64,000 nucleotides of DNA, taken from the NCBI GenBank assembly GCA_004560375.1, contig SFVC01000001.1:1-64000 (forward strand), written 5' to 3'. The number at the start of each line of letters is the position of its first letter. Positions within the stretch are counted from its first letter, which is position 1. The notes below the pieces were generated by a model that saw only the letters and a program-made list of their open reading frames with translations, was not told the DNA's origin and searched no databases. The position numbers were made by a program, and so were the translations under genes. This DNA comes from a bacterium (GTDB taxonomy: Bacteria; Bacillota; Clostridia; Oscillospirales; Oscillospiraceae). Shown here in pieces: positions 1-7,532 of this stretch.

Positions 1-26
1 TCCCCTGCCGAATCAAGCATAGAGTT

Positions 27-82
27 CAGATTTCTTTCAAAATCTGCCTTGTTTTATTGCGTATTTCTACGCAGATTGTCAA
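27..82 (-). other. Short intergenic end of window with small hairpin and possible promoter hexamer
   Basis: No gene is visible in the first 78 bases. Positions 27-46 form a 7-bp hairpin (CAGATTT / AAATCTG) with no T-run. On the minus strand a TTGACA hexamer (77-82) overlaps the adhesin stop codon and is followed 17 bases later by a weak CAATAA. It could be the promoter of a gene lying left of the window. This sequence joins abruptly to the truncated adhesin gene, so a recombination junction near position 85 is possible. Confidence 0.3.
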
Positions 83-2010
83 GGAACAAAGCGCACCGGA
101 TCCACATGAATTCCGTGGGAGGTGCGATCCAAAATGTAGTGCTCCGGCGCCCTTGTCTCCCGGGCCTCGATATACATCTCCGCCTTGATCCCGGTGACGT
201 AGGCTTCCCCCGCGTCATTGGTGGTGACGGAGGTAAGAAACTTGCCGTCCGCAAAAATATCGAAGGAAGCCCCGGCCAGCGATACGCCGGTGCGGGCGTC
301 CTTTTTCACGAGGATGATCCGCATCTCCCTGACGTTTTCGAAGGTGAGCAGGACGTCATTTTCGCCTGTCCACTCCACGGTTTCCACTCGGGTATCCTTC
401 AGGTAGCCCTGCGGGGGGGATTCCTCCGTCACCCGGTAGCTGCCATAGGGCAGCTCCTCCCCAGAAAACGAGATCTGGCCGTCAAAGCCGGTGATGCCGG
501 TGGTGGTGTAGTCCCCGTCAATCTGCTCAAAACGGAACACTGCGCCCTGGAGGCTGCTCTTGTTCTGGGCATCGATTTTTTTGATGGTGAAGCCCTTCTC
601 GGCGTCATTGGGCACGGTGAGGTAGGTTGTCTGGCCCCCGGTCAGGGTGATGTTCTGGGGGGCAATGACCTGGCACCCGTCCGGCGCCTTGGTTTCCTCC
701 AGGGTGAACTGCTCATCGGCGGGGAGGTCTGCCCAGATTACCTTGCCGTCCCGGTCACTGGTGCCGGTGAGGGTGGTGCCCTTGTTCCCCGTGAGCTCGA
801 ACTCCGCCCCCTCCAGCGGGCCGCCGCCAGGGCCGGTTTTCACGATCTCGAGGCTGGCCGTGTCAGGAATAATGTCCGTGGTTTTCCACTTAAATGGAGT
901 GGAGCTATCCACTGTAGTGTAGCCCGGATCGGCGATGATGTAGGACTGCTCCGTGGAGGAGGGGTTTTTGGCCAGAAACAGGTTATACTGGGCCACGCCG
1001 CCCGTAGCCTTGATTTGGAAAGACCCCTCATTGGTTACCGAGTTCACGGGGATACAGATCTTGAAGGTGCCCCGGTACTCGGTGCCGTTGGCGTTGAAGC
1101 CCACCGTGTGCTGCTTGCTGGTGTCCACCTTGTAGTAGGTGGTTCCGCCCTCCGTCTCGGTCTCCAGGGGGGAGTTGTTCTCGGCCACAAAGATGGCGCC
1201 CTGGGGGGCGTCAGTGGAATACACCTTGGTCTTGTAGCCGTCGATCCAGGTGGAGGTGGCGGAGGCCACATACATCACCCGGGTGTAGTACTCGGTGCCG
1301 TTGATGGTTTCCTTTTTGATTCCGTTTTCAGCGTTGAGTGCCGCGCCCTCAAGTCCGTGCTCATTGACAATTTCCACACCCCGGATATCCCTGTCCGCTT
1401 CGGCCCGGAGGTACATTCCTGTGTAGAGGTGCTTAGTCCACTCCCCGGCGTGCTCCAGGATACCCTTGATGCTGTCAAAGATACGGATCTGCTGGGCATC
1501 CGCAGTGGGCTCCACCACAGAGGTGCGGCCCGCGCTAAACTTGGTGCCGGGGACAGAAATCTGCCCGCAGGTGGCCCACACCGCCACCTGGGTGGCGTAC
1601 TTGTACTCATCCTCCGTCAGCTGCTGGATGCCCCGCACATCGTCCTTGTGGAGCTGCTTGAATTGATCCAGCGTCCGGGCGGGGTAGCCGTTGGCGAAGG
1701 CCCCCATGGTCTGGGGGCTGCGGTTGTAGGGCTCAATGGTGAGGGACTTGTTGGGGGACACCCCGGTGAGACCCCAATTGATACAGTATGCGGCCCCCTT
1801 CAGGCCGTCATTGCTGGTGTACTGCCAGTAGCCGCCGCCGATGGTGCCGCCGGATTTCTTGCTCAGGTAGTTGCCAAACCCGGCCTGGGTGATCTTCACG
1901 CTGCCGCTGTCATGCAGGGTGGCGGCGCTGGCGGGAACCGCCAGCAGGCCGGCAAGGGTGGCCAGCGTCAGCAGCATGGAGATCAGCCTGGTGGATAATT
2001 TATGTTTCAT
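79..2010 (-). CDS. Thioester-domain / SpaA-type surface adhesin, C-terminally truncated
   Basis: Secreted cell-surface protein of 643 residues. The ATG at 2010 is chosen because an AGAAAGGAG site lies 12 bases upstream. A signal peptide (residues 1-29, ending PASA) precedes a thioester domain: Cys76 in AAYCINWG and Gln141 in the family signature TQVAVWA would form the internal Cys-Gln thioester that lets such adhesins bond covalently to host proteins. Three SpaA/CnaB prealbumin-like repeats follow (about 385-475, 478-560, 565-643), with the usual lysine (EIVKT, TIKKID, ILVKKD) and glutamate (LEETKAP, VTEESPP, EARETRAP) that form isopeptide bonds. The third repeat stops early (HVDPVRFVP) and there is no LPXTG, transmembrane segment or charged tail, so the protein looks truncated and could not be anchored by sortase. 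It lies downstream of a transglutaminase-like gene, a sortase and a membrane partner, which suggests one surface-display cassette. Confidence 0.85.
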   Translation of the reverse strand: MKHKLSTRLISMLLTLATLAGLLAVPASAATLHDSGSVKITQAGFGNYLSKKSGGTIGGGYWQYTSNDGLKGAAYCINWGLTGVSPNKSLTIEPYNRSPQTMGAFANGYPARTLDQFKQLHKDDVRGIQQLTEDEYKYATQVAVWATCGQISVPGTKFSAGRTSVVEPTADAQQIRIFDSIKGILEHAGEWTKHLYTGMYLRAEADRDIRGVEIVNEHGLEGAALNAENGIKKETINGTEYYTRVMYVASATSTWIDGYKTKVYSTDAPQGAIFVAENNSPLETETEGGTTYYKVDTSKQHTVGFNANGTEYRGTFKICIPVNSVTNEGSFQIKATGGVAQYNLFLAKNPSSTEQSYIIADPGYTTVDSSTPFKWKTTDIIPDTASLEIVKTGPGGGPLEGAEFELTGNKGTTLTGTSDRDGKVIWADLPADEQFTLEETKAPDGCQVIAPQNITLTGGQTTYLTVPNDAEKGFTIKKIDAQNKSSLQGAVFRFEQIDGDYTTTGITGFDGQISFSGEELPYGSYRVTEESPPQGYLKDTRVETVEWTGENDVLLTFENVREMRIILVKKDARTGVSLAGASFDIFADGKFLTSVTTNDAGEAYVTGIKAEMYIEARETRAPEHYILDRTSHGIHVDPVRFVP

Positions 2011-2041
2011 CGTGTCTTTGCTCTCCTTTCTGGGCATGAGG

Positions 2042-2072
2042 AAAGGCAGACCGCTGATGGCGGTCTGCCTTT
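2042..2072 (-). terminator. Strong hairpin between transglutaminase-like gene and adhesin
   Basis: A perfect 13-bp stem (2042-2054 with 2060-2072, 5-base loop) lies between the stop of the upstream gene and the adhesin start. T-runs on both flanks are short. It may be a leaky terminator or an mRNA-processing hairpin setting adhesin levels. Confidence 0.6.
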
Positions 2073-2093
2073 TCTGCCTATTTGGTTGATTGG

Positions 2094-3085
2094 TTACTTT
2101 GTAGAACCGGGAACCAGAAGTTCCTTTAGGAAGGCTGTGGCTTCTGGCGCTTCATCCGGATGGTTCGGGTAGGACTCCCGGAGGAGCATGGTGTGGCTGT
2201 GGGTAACATCATTGAGAGACACGTCCACATGGAGCCACTGATTGTCCACGTAGACTATATTCCAAGTATGGGTGGATGTGCTGATGGTAAAGCACGGAAT
2301 ATTTGCTGCCTCGCAAAGGAACTTGAAGTTTGTTGCATAAGCACCACAGTTTGCTTCCAGTTCATTGCCATGTGAGGCAAAGGTTTGCGGTATACCTGCG
2401 TATTTGCCTGCTTTGTAGGCAAGCAATGTGCAGAGGTATGGTACACGTCAGGCACAGCTCCGGTAACAGCGAAGTAGTCCAGATACTGCCAATAGTTCGA
2501 GAAGTTCTCAGGAACATAGTGCTCATATCTTGTCATCCCGCTCATTCGGCCCATCAGGTACACAACAGCGCTATAGTCATCCCCCTTATCCACCATAGTA
2601 TAGGCTGGCGGATCAATGGCTCTGCCGTCCACCAACGTCTGCCGGAATGTGTTGTATAGGGCCCGGTCATACATACCGGAAAATACTGCGGGGTTGGCCT
2701 GCTGGCTGAAATCCTCCCGGCTCCAGTGATCCACGTTGATGGTGTACGCGCCCGAGGGTGCGGGGGTTGGCGCCGGGGTGGGTGCGGGAGTGGGCGCTGG
2801 GGTCGGCGCCGGCGTTTCCTCGGCATAGGGGGTGTTGGGATCGATGTGGACGCTGTTGTCGGCGGCGTTGTAGGTCACGCCGAAGTCCACCGCCTTGCCG
2901 ATGTCCCGAACCTTGACAAAATTATTCCCGTGAATGGAATACGCCTCGAAATTTGCTTTCTGCCCGTTGACATAGAACGTCTGGCTGGTGGGGCTGGCGG
3001 TGAGGTTCACCGCCGCCTGGCCGCCGCTGATCAGGGCCATGCCCAACAAGATTCCCGCCACGAGGGTTAATAGCTGCTTTTTCAT
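2094..3085 (-). pseudogene. Transglutaminase-like surface protein with copper-amine-oxidase-type N domain, frameshifted
   Basis: Two overlapping reading frames together make one protein. The first (start ATG 3085) has a signal peptide ending SGGQAA, a copper-amine-oxidase N-terminal-like stalk domain (about 25-80), a Pro-Ala-Pro-Thr repeat linker, then the start of a transglutaminase-like fold up to VYHTSAHC. The second frame (from about 2426 to the stop at 2094) carries LAYKAGKYAGIPQ and the catalytic core: Cys in ANCGAY, His in THTWN and Asp in HVDVSLND. The frames join at about 2418-2428, where a one-base deletion would explain the shift. All three catalytic residues lie after the break, so the gene is inactive unless the shift is a sequencing error or is bypassed. 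In life such proteins crosslink or cleave envelope proteins. It has its own promoter (3119-3147). Confidence 0.8.
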
Positions 3086-3118
3086 GATATCGCGCTCCTT
3101 TTCAGCTTTTCTGATCTG

Positions 3119-3147
3119 AGCATAATACCATTTTGAGGCCTTGTCAA
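3119..3147 (-). promoter_or_regulatory. Sigma-A type promoter of the transglutaminase-like gene
   Basis: On the minus strand TTGACA (3142-3147) and TATGCT (3119-3124) are separated by 17 bases, 34 bases upstream of the ATG at 3085. The AAAAGGAG ribosome site follows. Confidence 0.7.
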
Positions 3148-3224
3148 AGGATTATTTAACTTCCTTACGCCGATAAAAAGAATCCTCGCCTTTTCTTTCT
3201 TGGTTTTTAACGTTTTGGACGATT

Positions 3225-4046
3225 TCAGGCACTTTTCTCCACGGCCTGCACGCAAATTCTTTTTGCGGGCTGGTTGGCCAGACAGGTGGTGAGGGTGATG
3301 CGGTTGTCCACCGTCCCTTGGAGATAACTCCAGTCGTTGTTGGCAATGGTCTTCACCATAGTCACCTGATAGGTGCGGGTGCCGTAGACGGTGGTATAGG
3401 TGATGATATCGCCCGGCTTGAGATCTTTGATGGTACCGATATTATACCGAGCCCCCCGGTTGTGGCCGCACACCCCGACGTTCCCCAGCCAGCCGGAGGT
3501 GGAACTGTAGTGGCCCAGGCCCTTGGCCATGCTGGCGTTGGTTTCGCCCTCCCACACCTTCATGTTGATCTTCAGCTTAGGGATGGACAGGGTTCCGATA
3601 CTTCCGTCCGCCTGGGCCATGCCCTGAACGCTGGTGTAGGCGGGCTGCTGGATGGTGGGCGCGGCGGGGATGGCCCATGGGCCGTCTTTCGTGACACTGT
3701 CGGTGATGAGTTCAGTAAGGGGGCCTCCGTCCCCGATCCCATAGCTGCCATCCTCGTCCACCAATGCCGCCGCACCCTGAAGACCGGGCAGAATGGTGCG
3801 CTCCATAATACCTGCCTGGGTGGTGCTCATGCGTCCGTACTCCAGTTCGGGTACGTCGTAGTCCACGGCGTTCCTGCCGCCGTAGTTGTACTGGGAGCCG
3901 TACACGTCCTCATAGCTGGTGCTGCCGTAGTAGTCCTGAGACGCGGTGGTCGCAAAGCTGTAATCCGAAGCGAAGGCCGGGATCGTCAGGGACAGCGCCG
4001 CCCCCACCGCCAAGGCCAGCCCCAGCAGATTTCTCATCTTTTTCAT
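3225..4046 (-). CDS. Sortase (class D/E-like) with signal peptide
   Basis: Membrane- or wall-associated transpeptidase of 273 residues that would join sorted surface proteins to peptidoglycan or to each other. Residues 1-27 form a signal peptide (PAFA/S). A low-complexity Tyr/Ser-rich spacer (28-70) precedes the sortase barrel (about 148-273), which holds the full catalytic triad: His195 in GVCGHNRG, Cys255 in TLTTC and Arg263 in AKRICVQ. ATG 4046 follows AGGAGG. Its start overlaps the stop of the upstream gene by four bases (ATGA), so the two are translationally coupled. The adhesin downstream lacks a visible sorting motif, so the substrate is either the lost C terminus of that adhesin or proteins encoded elsewhere. 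Confidence 0.9.
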   Translation of the reverse strand: MKKMRNLLGLALAVGAALSLTIPAFASDYSFATTASQDYYGSTSYEDVYGSQYNYGGRNAVDYDVPELEYGRMSTTQAGIMERTILPGLQGAAALVDEDGSYGIGDGGPLTELITDSVTKDGPWAIPAAPTIQQPAYTSVQGMAQADGSIGTLSIPKLKINMKVWEGETNASMAKGLGHYSSTSGWLGNVGVCGHNRGARYNIGTIKDLKPGDIITYTTVYGTRTYQVTMVKTIANNDWSYLQGTVDNRITLTTCLANQPAKRICVQAVEKSA

Positions 4047-4972
4047 GTTCCGTTCTCCTCCTGTTCGTCGTCAGTTTCCCCGTCCTCGGAGCGCAGCGAC
4101 CTGACCTCCCTGCGGGACAGGATCAGCAGCACCGTCAGCACCACCGCTGTGATGACGCCCGCGCCGCCCAGCGCATTGCGTAAAAAATTGGGGGAGGACA
4201 CCACCTGCTGGAGCAGGTTGGGCTGCCCCTCCTCGGAGGCCGGGCTGGGTTCCGGCTCGTACCCCTTGCCCAGGTAGGTCACCTGGTAGGTGACGCTCTC
4301 CACCCCCTCGTGGGTGACCTCACCCACATAGTTGGCGGTGGTGACGTACCCGGTGGCGGCTTTGTAGTAACTCTTGCCGCTGTAGGTGGCCACCGCCTGG
4401 TAGGAGCAGGGGGCCATCACATCCCCAACCACATCCGTGCCGATAACCTGCCACTCCACGTTGGACAGGTTCAGCGTCACCCCATTCTTTGTCGTGGTGG
4501 CCGGGACATAGGACATATCGTTGCGGTCCAGCGGGCCGATGGTCTTGGTGGTGGTCACCGTGCTGCTGCCGGTGGTATAACCCGCCGCCTGGGTACTGAT
4601 GCTGGTGTGATCCAAGGCCAGGGTGCCCGCCCAGGTGCCGTCGTCATACTCCATGGTGGGGGCCAGCTGCTCCAGGATCACGTCCAGGTTTTTCTTGGCT
4701 GTCTCCACCGTCACCGTCTCGGTGTGGGACTGCCGCTCGGCCACCTGATTTTCCTGCTTCACGATGTCCGCATAGGTATAGAGAAAGCCCTCCAGCTGGA
4801 AGGGCTCCTCGATCAGCGTCTGGGCGTCCACCTCGGGGGAAACGGTATAGGTCTTAACCACCTGCTGGCTGCCGTTGAGGTTCTGCACCACCGTGCTGGT
4901 GGGCACCTCCAGGGCGCTGGCGCTCATGGTCAGCGCCGCCGTCAGCAGCAGGCAAAGGCAAATCTTTTTCAT
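4043..4972 (-). CDS. Membrane-anchored extracellular protein of unknown function, sortase partner
   Basis: Predicted 309-residue protein: signal peptide (MKKICLCLLLTAALTMSASA), a long beta-rich Thr/Val/Ser-rich extracellular part, and a C-terminal membrane helix (about 268-290, ITAVVLTVLLIL) followed by a basic stop-transfer stretch (SRREVRSLR) and an acidic cytoplasmic tail. I choose the ATG at 4972 because AGGAG (4985-4989) is well spaced from it; an in-frame ATG at 4981 lies too close. It overlaps the sortase start, so it probably belongs to the same complex or assists substrate presentation. I do not recognise the family. The IS110 element lies directly upstream and may have displaced the native promoter. 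Confidence 0.75.
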   Translation of the reverse strand: MKKICLCLLLTAALTMSASALEVPTSTVVQNLNGSQQVVKTYTVSPEVDAQTLIEEPFQLEGFLYTYADIVKQENQVAERQSHTETVTVETAKKNLDVILEQLAPTMEYDDGTWAGTLALDHTSISTQAAGYTTGSSTVTTTKTIGPLDRNDMSYVPATTTKNGVTLNLSNVEWQVIGTDVVGDVMAPCSYQAVATYSGKSYYKAATGYVTTANYVGEVTHEGVESVTYQVTYLGKGYEPEPSPASEEGQPNLLQQVVSSPNFLRNALGGAGVITAVVLTVLLILSRREVRSLRSEDGETDDEQEENGT

Positions 4973-5007
4973 TGGGTTCAAATACTCCTATTACAATATA
5001 ATTTGGT

Positions 5008-5205
5008 TGGAACCCTCGGCAGCCGGCCGGGGGTTTCGTCCGTCTCGTGCCAAAGCTACAATAAGGGGAGCAACTGGCTGGCCTAAATCTCCTTGGGCTG
5101 TGATGTCCGTACGAAAGACTGTCAGCCATCCTCTTGTTGCGGCGTTCGGTTTAAGCAGGTTGAGCCATGAGTTCGCGTCACCCAATAGATTGAATCGGCA
5201 GCGAG
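5008..5205 (+). ncRNA. Candidate bridge RNA in the left end of the IS110 element
   Basis: Established for IS110-group elements: a non-coding RNA of roughly 180 nt from the region upstream of the transposase pairs with target and donor DNA. Here the same position opens with a 10-bp stem-loop (AACCCTCGGC at 5011-5020 paired with its partner ending at about 5035, one wobble). Looser folds follow, including GGCTG (5096-5100) with CAGCC (5123-5127) around a 22-base loop. The size and the strong 5' stem followed by larger loops fit. The guide loops cannot be assigned without the element ends. Confidence 0.5.
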
Positions 5206-5244
5206 AAAAAGATGGGTTCCGGTTGCAAATTTTGTATTGGGGGA

Positions 5245-6456
5245 ATGAACGTGAACTGTGTAGGCATTGACGTTTCCAAAGGCAAGAGCATGATTGCCGT
5301 CATGCGTCCTCTGGGAGAGATGGTGATCCCGCCCTTTGAGGTGGGACACACCGGTATTGAGTTGTGTGAGCTGTCGAGCCGGTTGAGGGAACTGGGCGGC
5401 GAGACCCGCGTGGTGATGGAGGCCACGGGGAACTACCATTTGCCGGTGGCCAGCTTCCTCTACGATTCTGGGTTTTACGTCTCCGTGGTGAACGCCATGC
5501 TGGTGCATGGTTACGGGAACAACAGTCTGCGGCGGGCCAAGACCGATAAGAAGGACGCGCTCAAGCTGGCCAACTACGGCCTCGACCACTGGCTGACGCT
5601 GCCCAGGTACATCCCGGAGGATGAAGTGCGGCTGATGCTGAAAACTACATACTGCCAGTACCAGCAATGCGCCAAAGTACAGACCATGCTTAAAAACAAT
5701 CTGATCTCCTTGCTCGACACCGCTTTTCCAGACGCAAACCGCCTGTTTGCAAGCCCTGCCAGGGCTGACGGAAGTGAGAAATGGGTGGACTTTGTTGCCG
5801 CTTTCCCACACTGTGAATGTGTCTGTGGGCTGTCCGAAAAGGCATTTGCAGCCAAGTACCAGAAGTGGTGCAAGAAGCATGGCTACAACTTCAGCCAGGA
5901 CAAGGCCCTGGACATCTATGCCTCCGCCTGTGGGCATTTCAGCGTCATGCCAAAAACTGATACCGCCAAGTTCCTGGTGGAGCAGGCGGTGTCCCAGCTC
6001 CGGGCCGCTTCCGCCGCGCTGACCGCGCTCAGGAACGAAATGCAGTCCCTGGCGGCATCGCTGCCGGAGTATCCTGTTGTGATGGGGATGTTCGGCGTTG
6101 GACCGGCTCTTGGCCCCCAGCTCATGGCCGAGATTGGAGATGTGCGCCGCTTCCACTCCAAAAAGGCGCTGGTGGCTTTTGCGGGCATTGATGCCCCGCC
6201 GTACCAGTCCGGCCAGATGGAAGTCCGCAGCCGCAGCATCTCCAAACGGGGTTCTTCTGCCCTACGCAGGACGCTGTTCCTGGTGATGAGCGTTATCCTC
6301 CAGCGTTCCCCATCTGATAACCCGGTGTTCCAGTTCATGGACAGGAAACGCACCGAGGGCAAGCCTTATCGCGTCTACATGATGGCCTCCGCCAACAAGT
6401 TCCTGCGTATCTATTACGCTACCGTGAAGCAGTATCTGGACAGTCTCGAAGCCTAA
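5245..6456 (+). CDS. IS110-family transposase (DEDD recombinase)
   Basis: RNA-guided serine/DEDD recombinase of 403 residues that moves the element. N-terminal RuvC-like DEDD domain: Asp9 in GIDVSKGK, Glu59 in VVMEATGNY, and Asp101/Asp104 in TDKKDALKLA. The C-terminal Transposase_20 domain (from about 285, GVGPALGPQLMAEIG) carries the AFAGIDAPPYQSG stretch, whose serine is the likely nucleophile, and the SKRGSSALRRTLF motif. ATG 5245 is chosen because the family begins just before the GIDVSK strand; an upstream in-frame ATG (5212) adds non-family residues. The length is normal and the frame intact, so the element may be active. Confidence 0.93.
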   Translation: MNVNCVGIDVSKGKSMIAVMRPLGEMVIPPFEVGHTGIELCELSSRLRELGGETRVVMEATGNYHLPVASFLYDSGFYVSVVNAMLVHGYGNNSLRRAKTDKKDALKLANYGLDHWLTLPRYIPEDEVRLMLKTTYCQYQQCAKVQTMLKNNLISLLDTAFPDANRLFASPARADGSEKWVDFVAAFPHCECVCGLSEKAFAAKYQKWCKKHGYNFSQDKALDIYASACGHFSVMPKTDTAKFLVEQAVSQLRAASAALTALRNEMQSLAASLPEYPVVMGMFGVGPALGPQLMAEIGDVRRFHSKKALVAFAGIDAPPYQSGQMEVRSRSISKRGSSALRRTLFLVMSVILQRSPSDNPVFQFMDRKRTEGKPYRVYMMASANKFLRIYYATVKQYLDSLEA

Positions 6457-6666
6457 TATCCAACCTTTAACCTGCTTATCTCAGGCCAGCGCCAAAAAAT
6501 CTCAACGGCGGTGGCTTGGTTTTCTGTTCCCTTTTTGCTGTGTCTATAAAAATTCTTTGTTCCCCCAATTTAACCCTTGACTTTTATTAGCAGGTCTTTC
6601 ATCAAATTGGGTGCTGAGATATCCGGGCGCACCCCCTGGGGGGGCCGCGAATGGACAAATGCCGGT

Positions 6667-7059
6667 TCACCGCTTTTCCTCCTTCACAATGTACTCCACC
6701 GCTAACTCCGGCCGCTCCCGGACTCGGGCCAGAATGTTGAGGGACTGCTCCAGGGCCTGCATGGTATCCCGGCTCTGCCGCTTCACAAAGGCATGGAGCA
6801 GGATGACTTCCCCGTTTGGCCGGATGGTGAAGATGACCCGTACCAGCACGCGGCCCCGCTCGCGCAGCTCGTAGAGTTCCCGGTACCGCTCCAAGGTGAA
6901 GTGCTTGTAGTGGGGCTCCCGGAGATTGGCCCGCGGTGTGGTGGGCAGGACGATGAGCTGGCGGATCAGCTTTTCCCGCAGCCGGGGCTCCAGGCCGTCG
7001 ATGAACTGGGCCACGGGCGCAGCCCGCTCTGGGAGTTTGAATAAGTAGATGCCTTTCAA
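6667..7059 (-). CDS. HigB/Gp49-like RelE-superfamily toxin
   Basis: 130-residue protein resembling phage-derived Gp49-like/HigB ribosome-dependent mRNA endonucleases. The core LYELRERGRVLVRVIFTIRPNGEVILLHAFVKRQ matches the family order: ELR, a basic strand, hydrophobic strands, then HAFVK. Start is TTG (7059), overlapping the stop of the preceding gene as TTGA, with GGAGAGCGAGG upstream. In HigBA loci the antitoxin lies just downstream of the toxin; here the downstream 200 bases hold only IS110 end sequence. Either the cognate antitoxin was lost, or the overlapping upstream gene plays that part. Confidence 0.7.
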   Translation of the reverse strand: MKGIYLFKLPERAAPVAQFIDGLEPRLREKLIRQLIVLPTTPRANLREPHYKHFTLERYRELYELRERGRVLVRVIFTIRPNGEVILLHAFVKRQSRDTMQALEQSLNILARVRERPELAVEYIVKEEKR

Positions 7060-7451
7060 GGTTTCACCTCGCTCTCCATCAGCCGCTTCAAATGGGCCAG
7101 AAAGCCGTCCGCGAACGCCTCGGCAAAGGCCGGACTGCCGCTGAGCCACCAAACCGGGTCGGGCAGGGTGCGGTAGATGCTGTCGTATTGCAGGCAGATC
7201 ATCAGGAACTTCCCCTGGGGATCGCCGGTGTCCGCGCCGTCCACCAGGGGGGTGACAGCGGCCCTGACCGCTTGGGCATCGTCCTGGTGGTAATCGCACA
7301 GGTCGTCATAGAACTGGCCGGCGAAGATGCAGCAGAACACCGCCATGGCGTCCCGCTCCACCGAGCCGTCCGCCGTAGCCAGTCCCATCCGGCGCAGGCG
7401 ATCCAGCGCCGAACTGTCAAATGGGCTGCGGGTGGGTCGATAGTTTTTCAT
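7056..7451 (-). CDS. Hypothetical protein overlapping the HigB-like toxin
   Basis: 131-residue, mostly helical cytoplasmic protein (MKNYRPTRSPFDSS...), with no signal peptide or membrane segment and no motif I recognise. ATG 7451 has a GGAGGAAG site. Its stop overlaps the TTG start of the HigB-like gene, so the two products are made together. That coupling makes it a candidate partner or unconventional antitoxin, but the sequence does not look like an HTH antitoxin. Confidence 0.6.
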   Translation of the reverse strand: MKNYRPTRSPFDSSALDRLRRMGLATADGSVERDAMAVFCCIFAGQFYDDLCDYHQDDAQAVRAAVTPLVDGADTGDPQGKFLMICLQYDSIYRTLPDPVWWLSGSPAFAEAFADGFLAHLKRLMESEVKP

Positions 7452-7480
7452 GTTATGCGCTTCCTCCTTTGGGGCATAAG

Positions 7481-7512
7481 AAAAGCTTGGCGCCTTGCGG
7501 CGTCAAGCTTTT
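7481..7512 (-). terminator. Terminator-like hairpin after the BRO gene remnant
   Basis: A 14-bp stem (7481-7494 with 7499-7512, one G-T pair, TTGC loop) flanked by A and T runs, so it could act in either direction. It separates the BRO gene from the toxin pair. Confidence 0.6.
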
Positions 7513-7532
7513 TCTTCCGTGTTTTTCGATTG

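Larger units (their letters stand above)
5000..6600 (+). mobile_element. IS110-family insertion element (ends approximate)
   Basis: A DEDD transposase gene (5245-6456) flanked by about 240 bases of structured non-coding DNA on the left and about 150 on the right. IS110 elements lack terminal inverted repeats and target duplications, so the ends cannot be fixed by eye. The insert lies in the reverse orientation to its neighbours, between the partner gene of the sortase and the HigB-like toxin. ATTGGGGGAA just before the start codon (5236-5245) is repeated inverted at 6560-6569. Confidence 0.75.

Noticed and set aside
49..1998. Long plus-strand open frame of 649 codons opposite the adhesin
   Set aside because: It is the complement of a real gene with family motifs; high G+C keeps the antisense frame open, and it has no recognisable domains.
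2755..2820. Tandem nucleotide repeat as an independent element
   Set aside because: It encodes the Pro-Ala-Pro-Thr linker of the transglutaminase-like protein and is explained by that.
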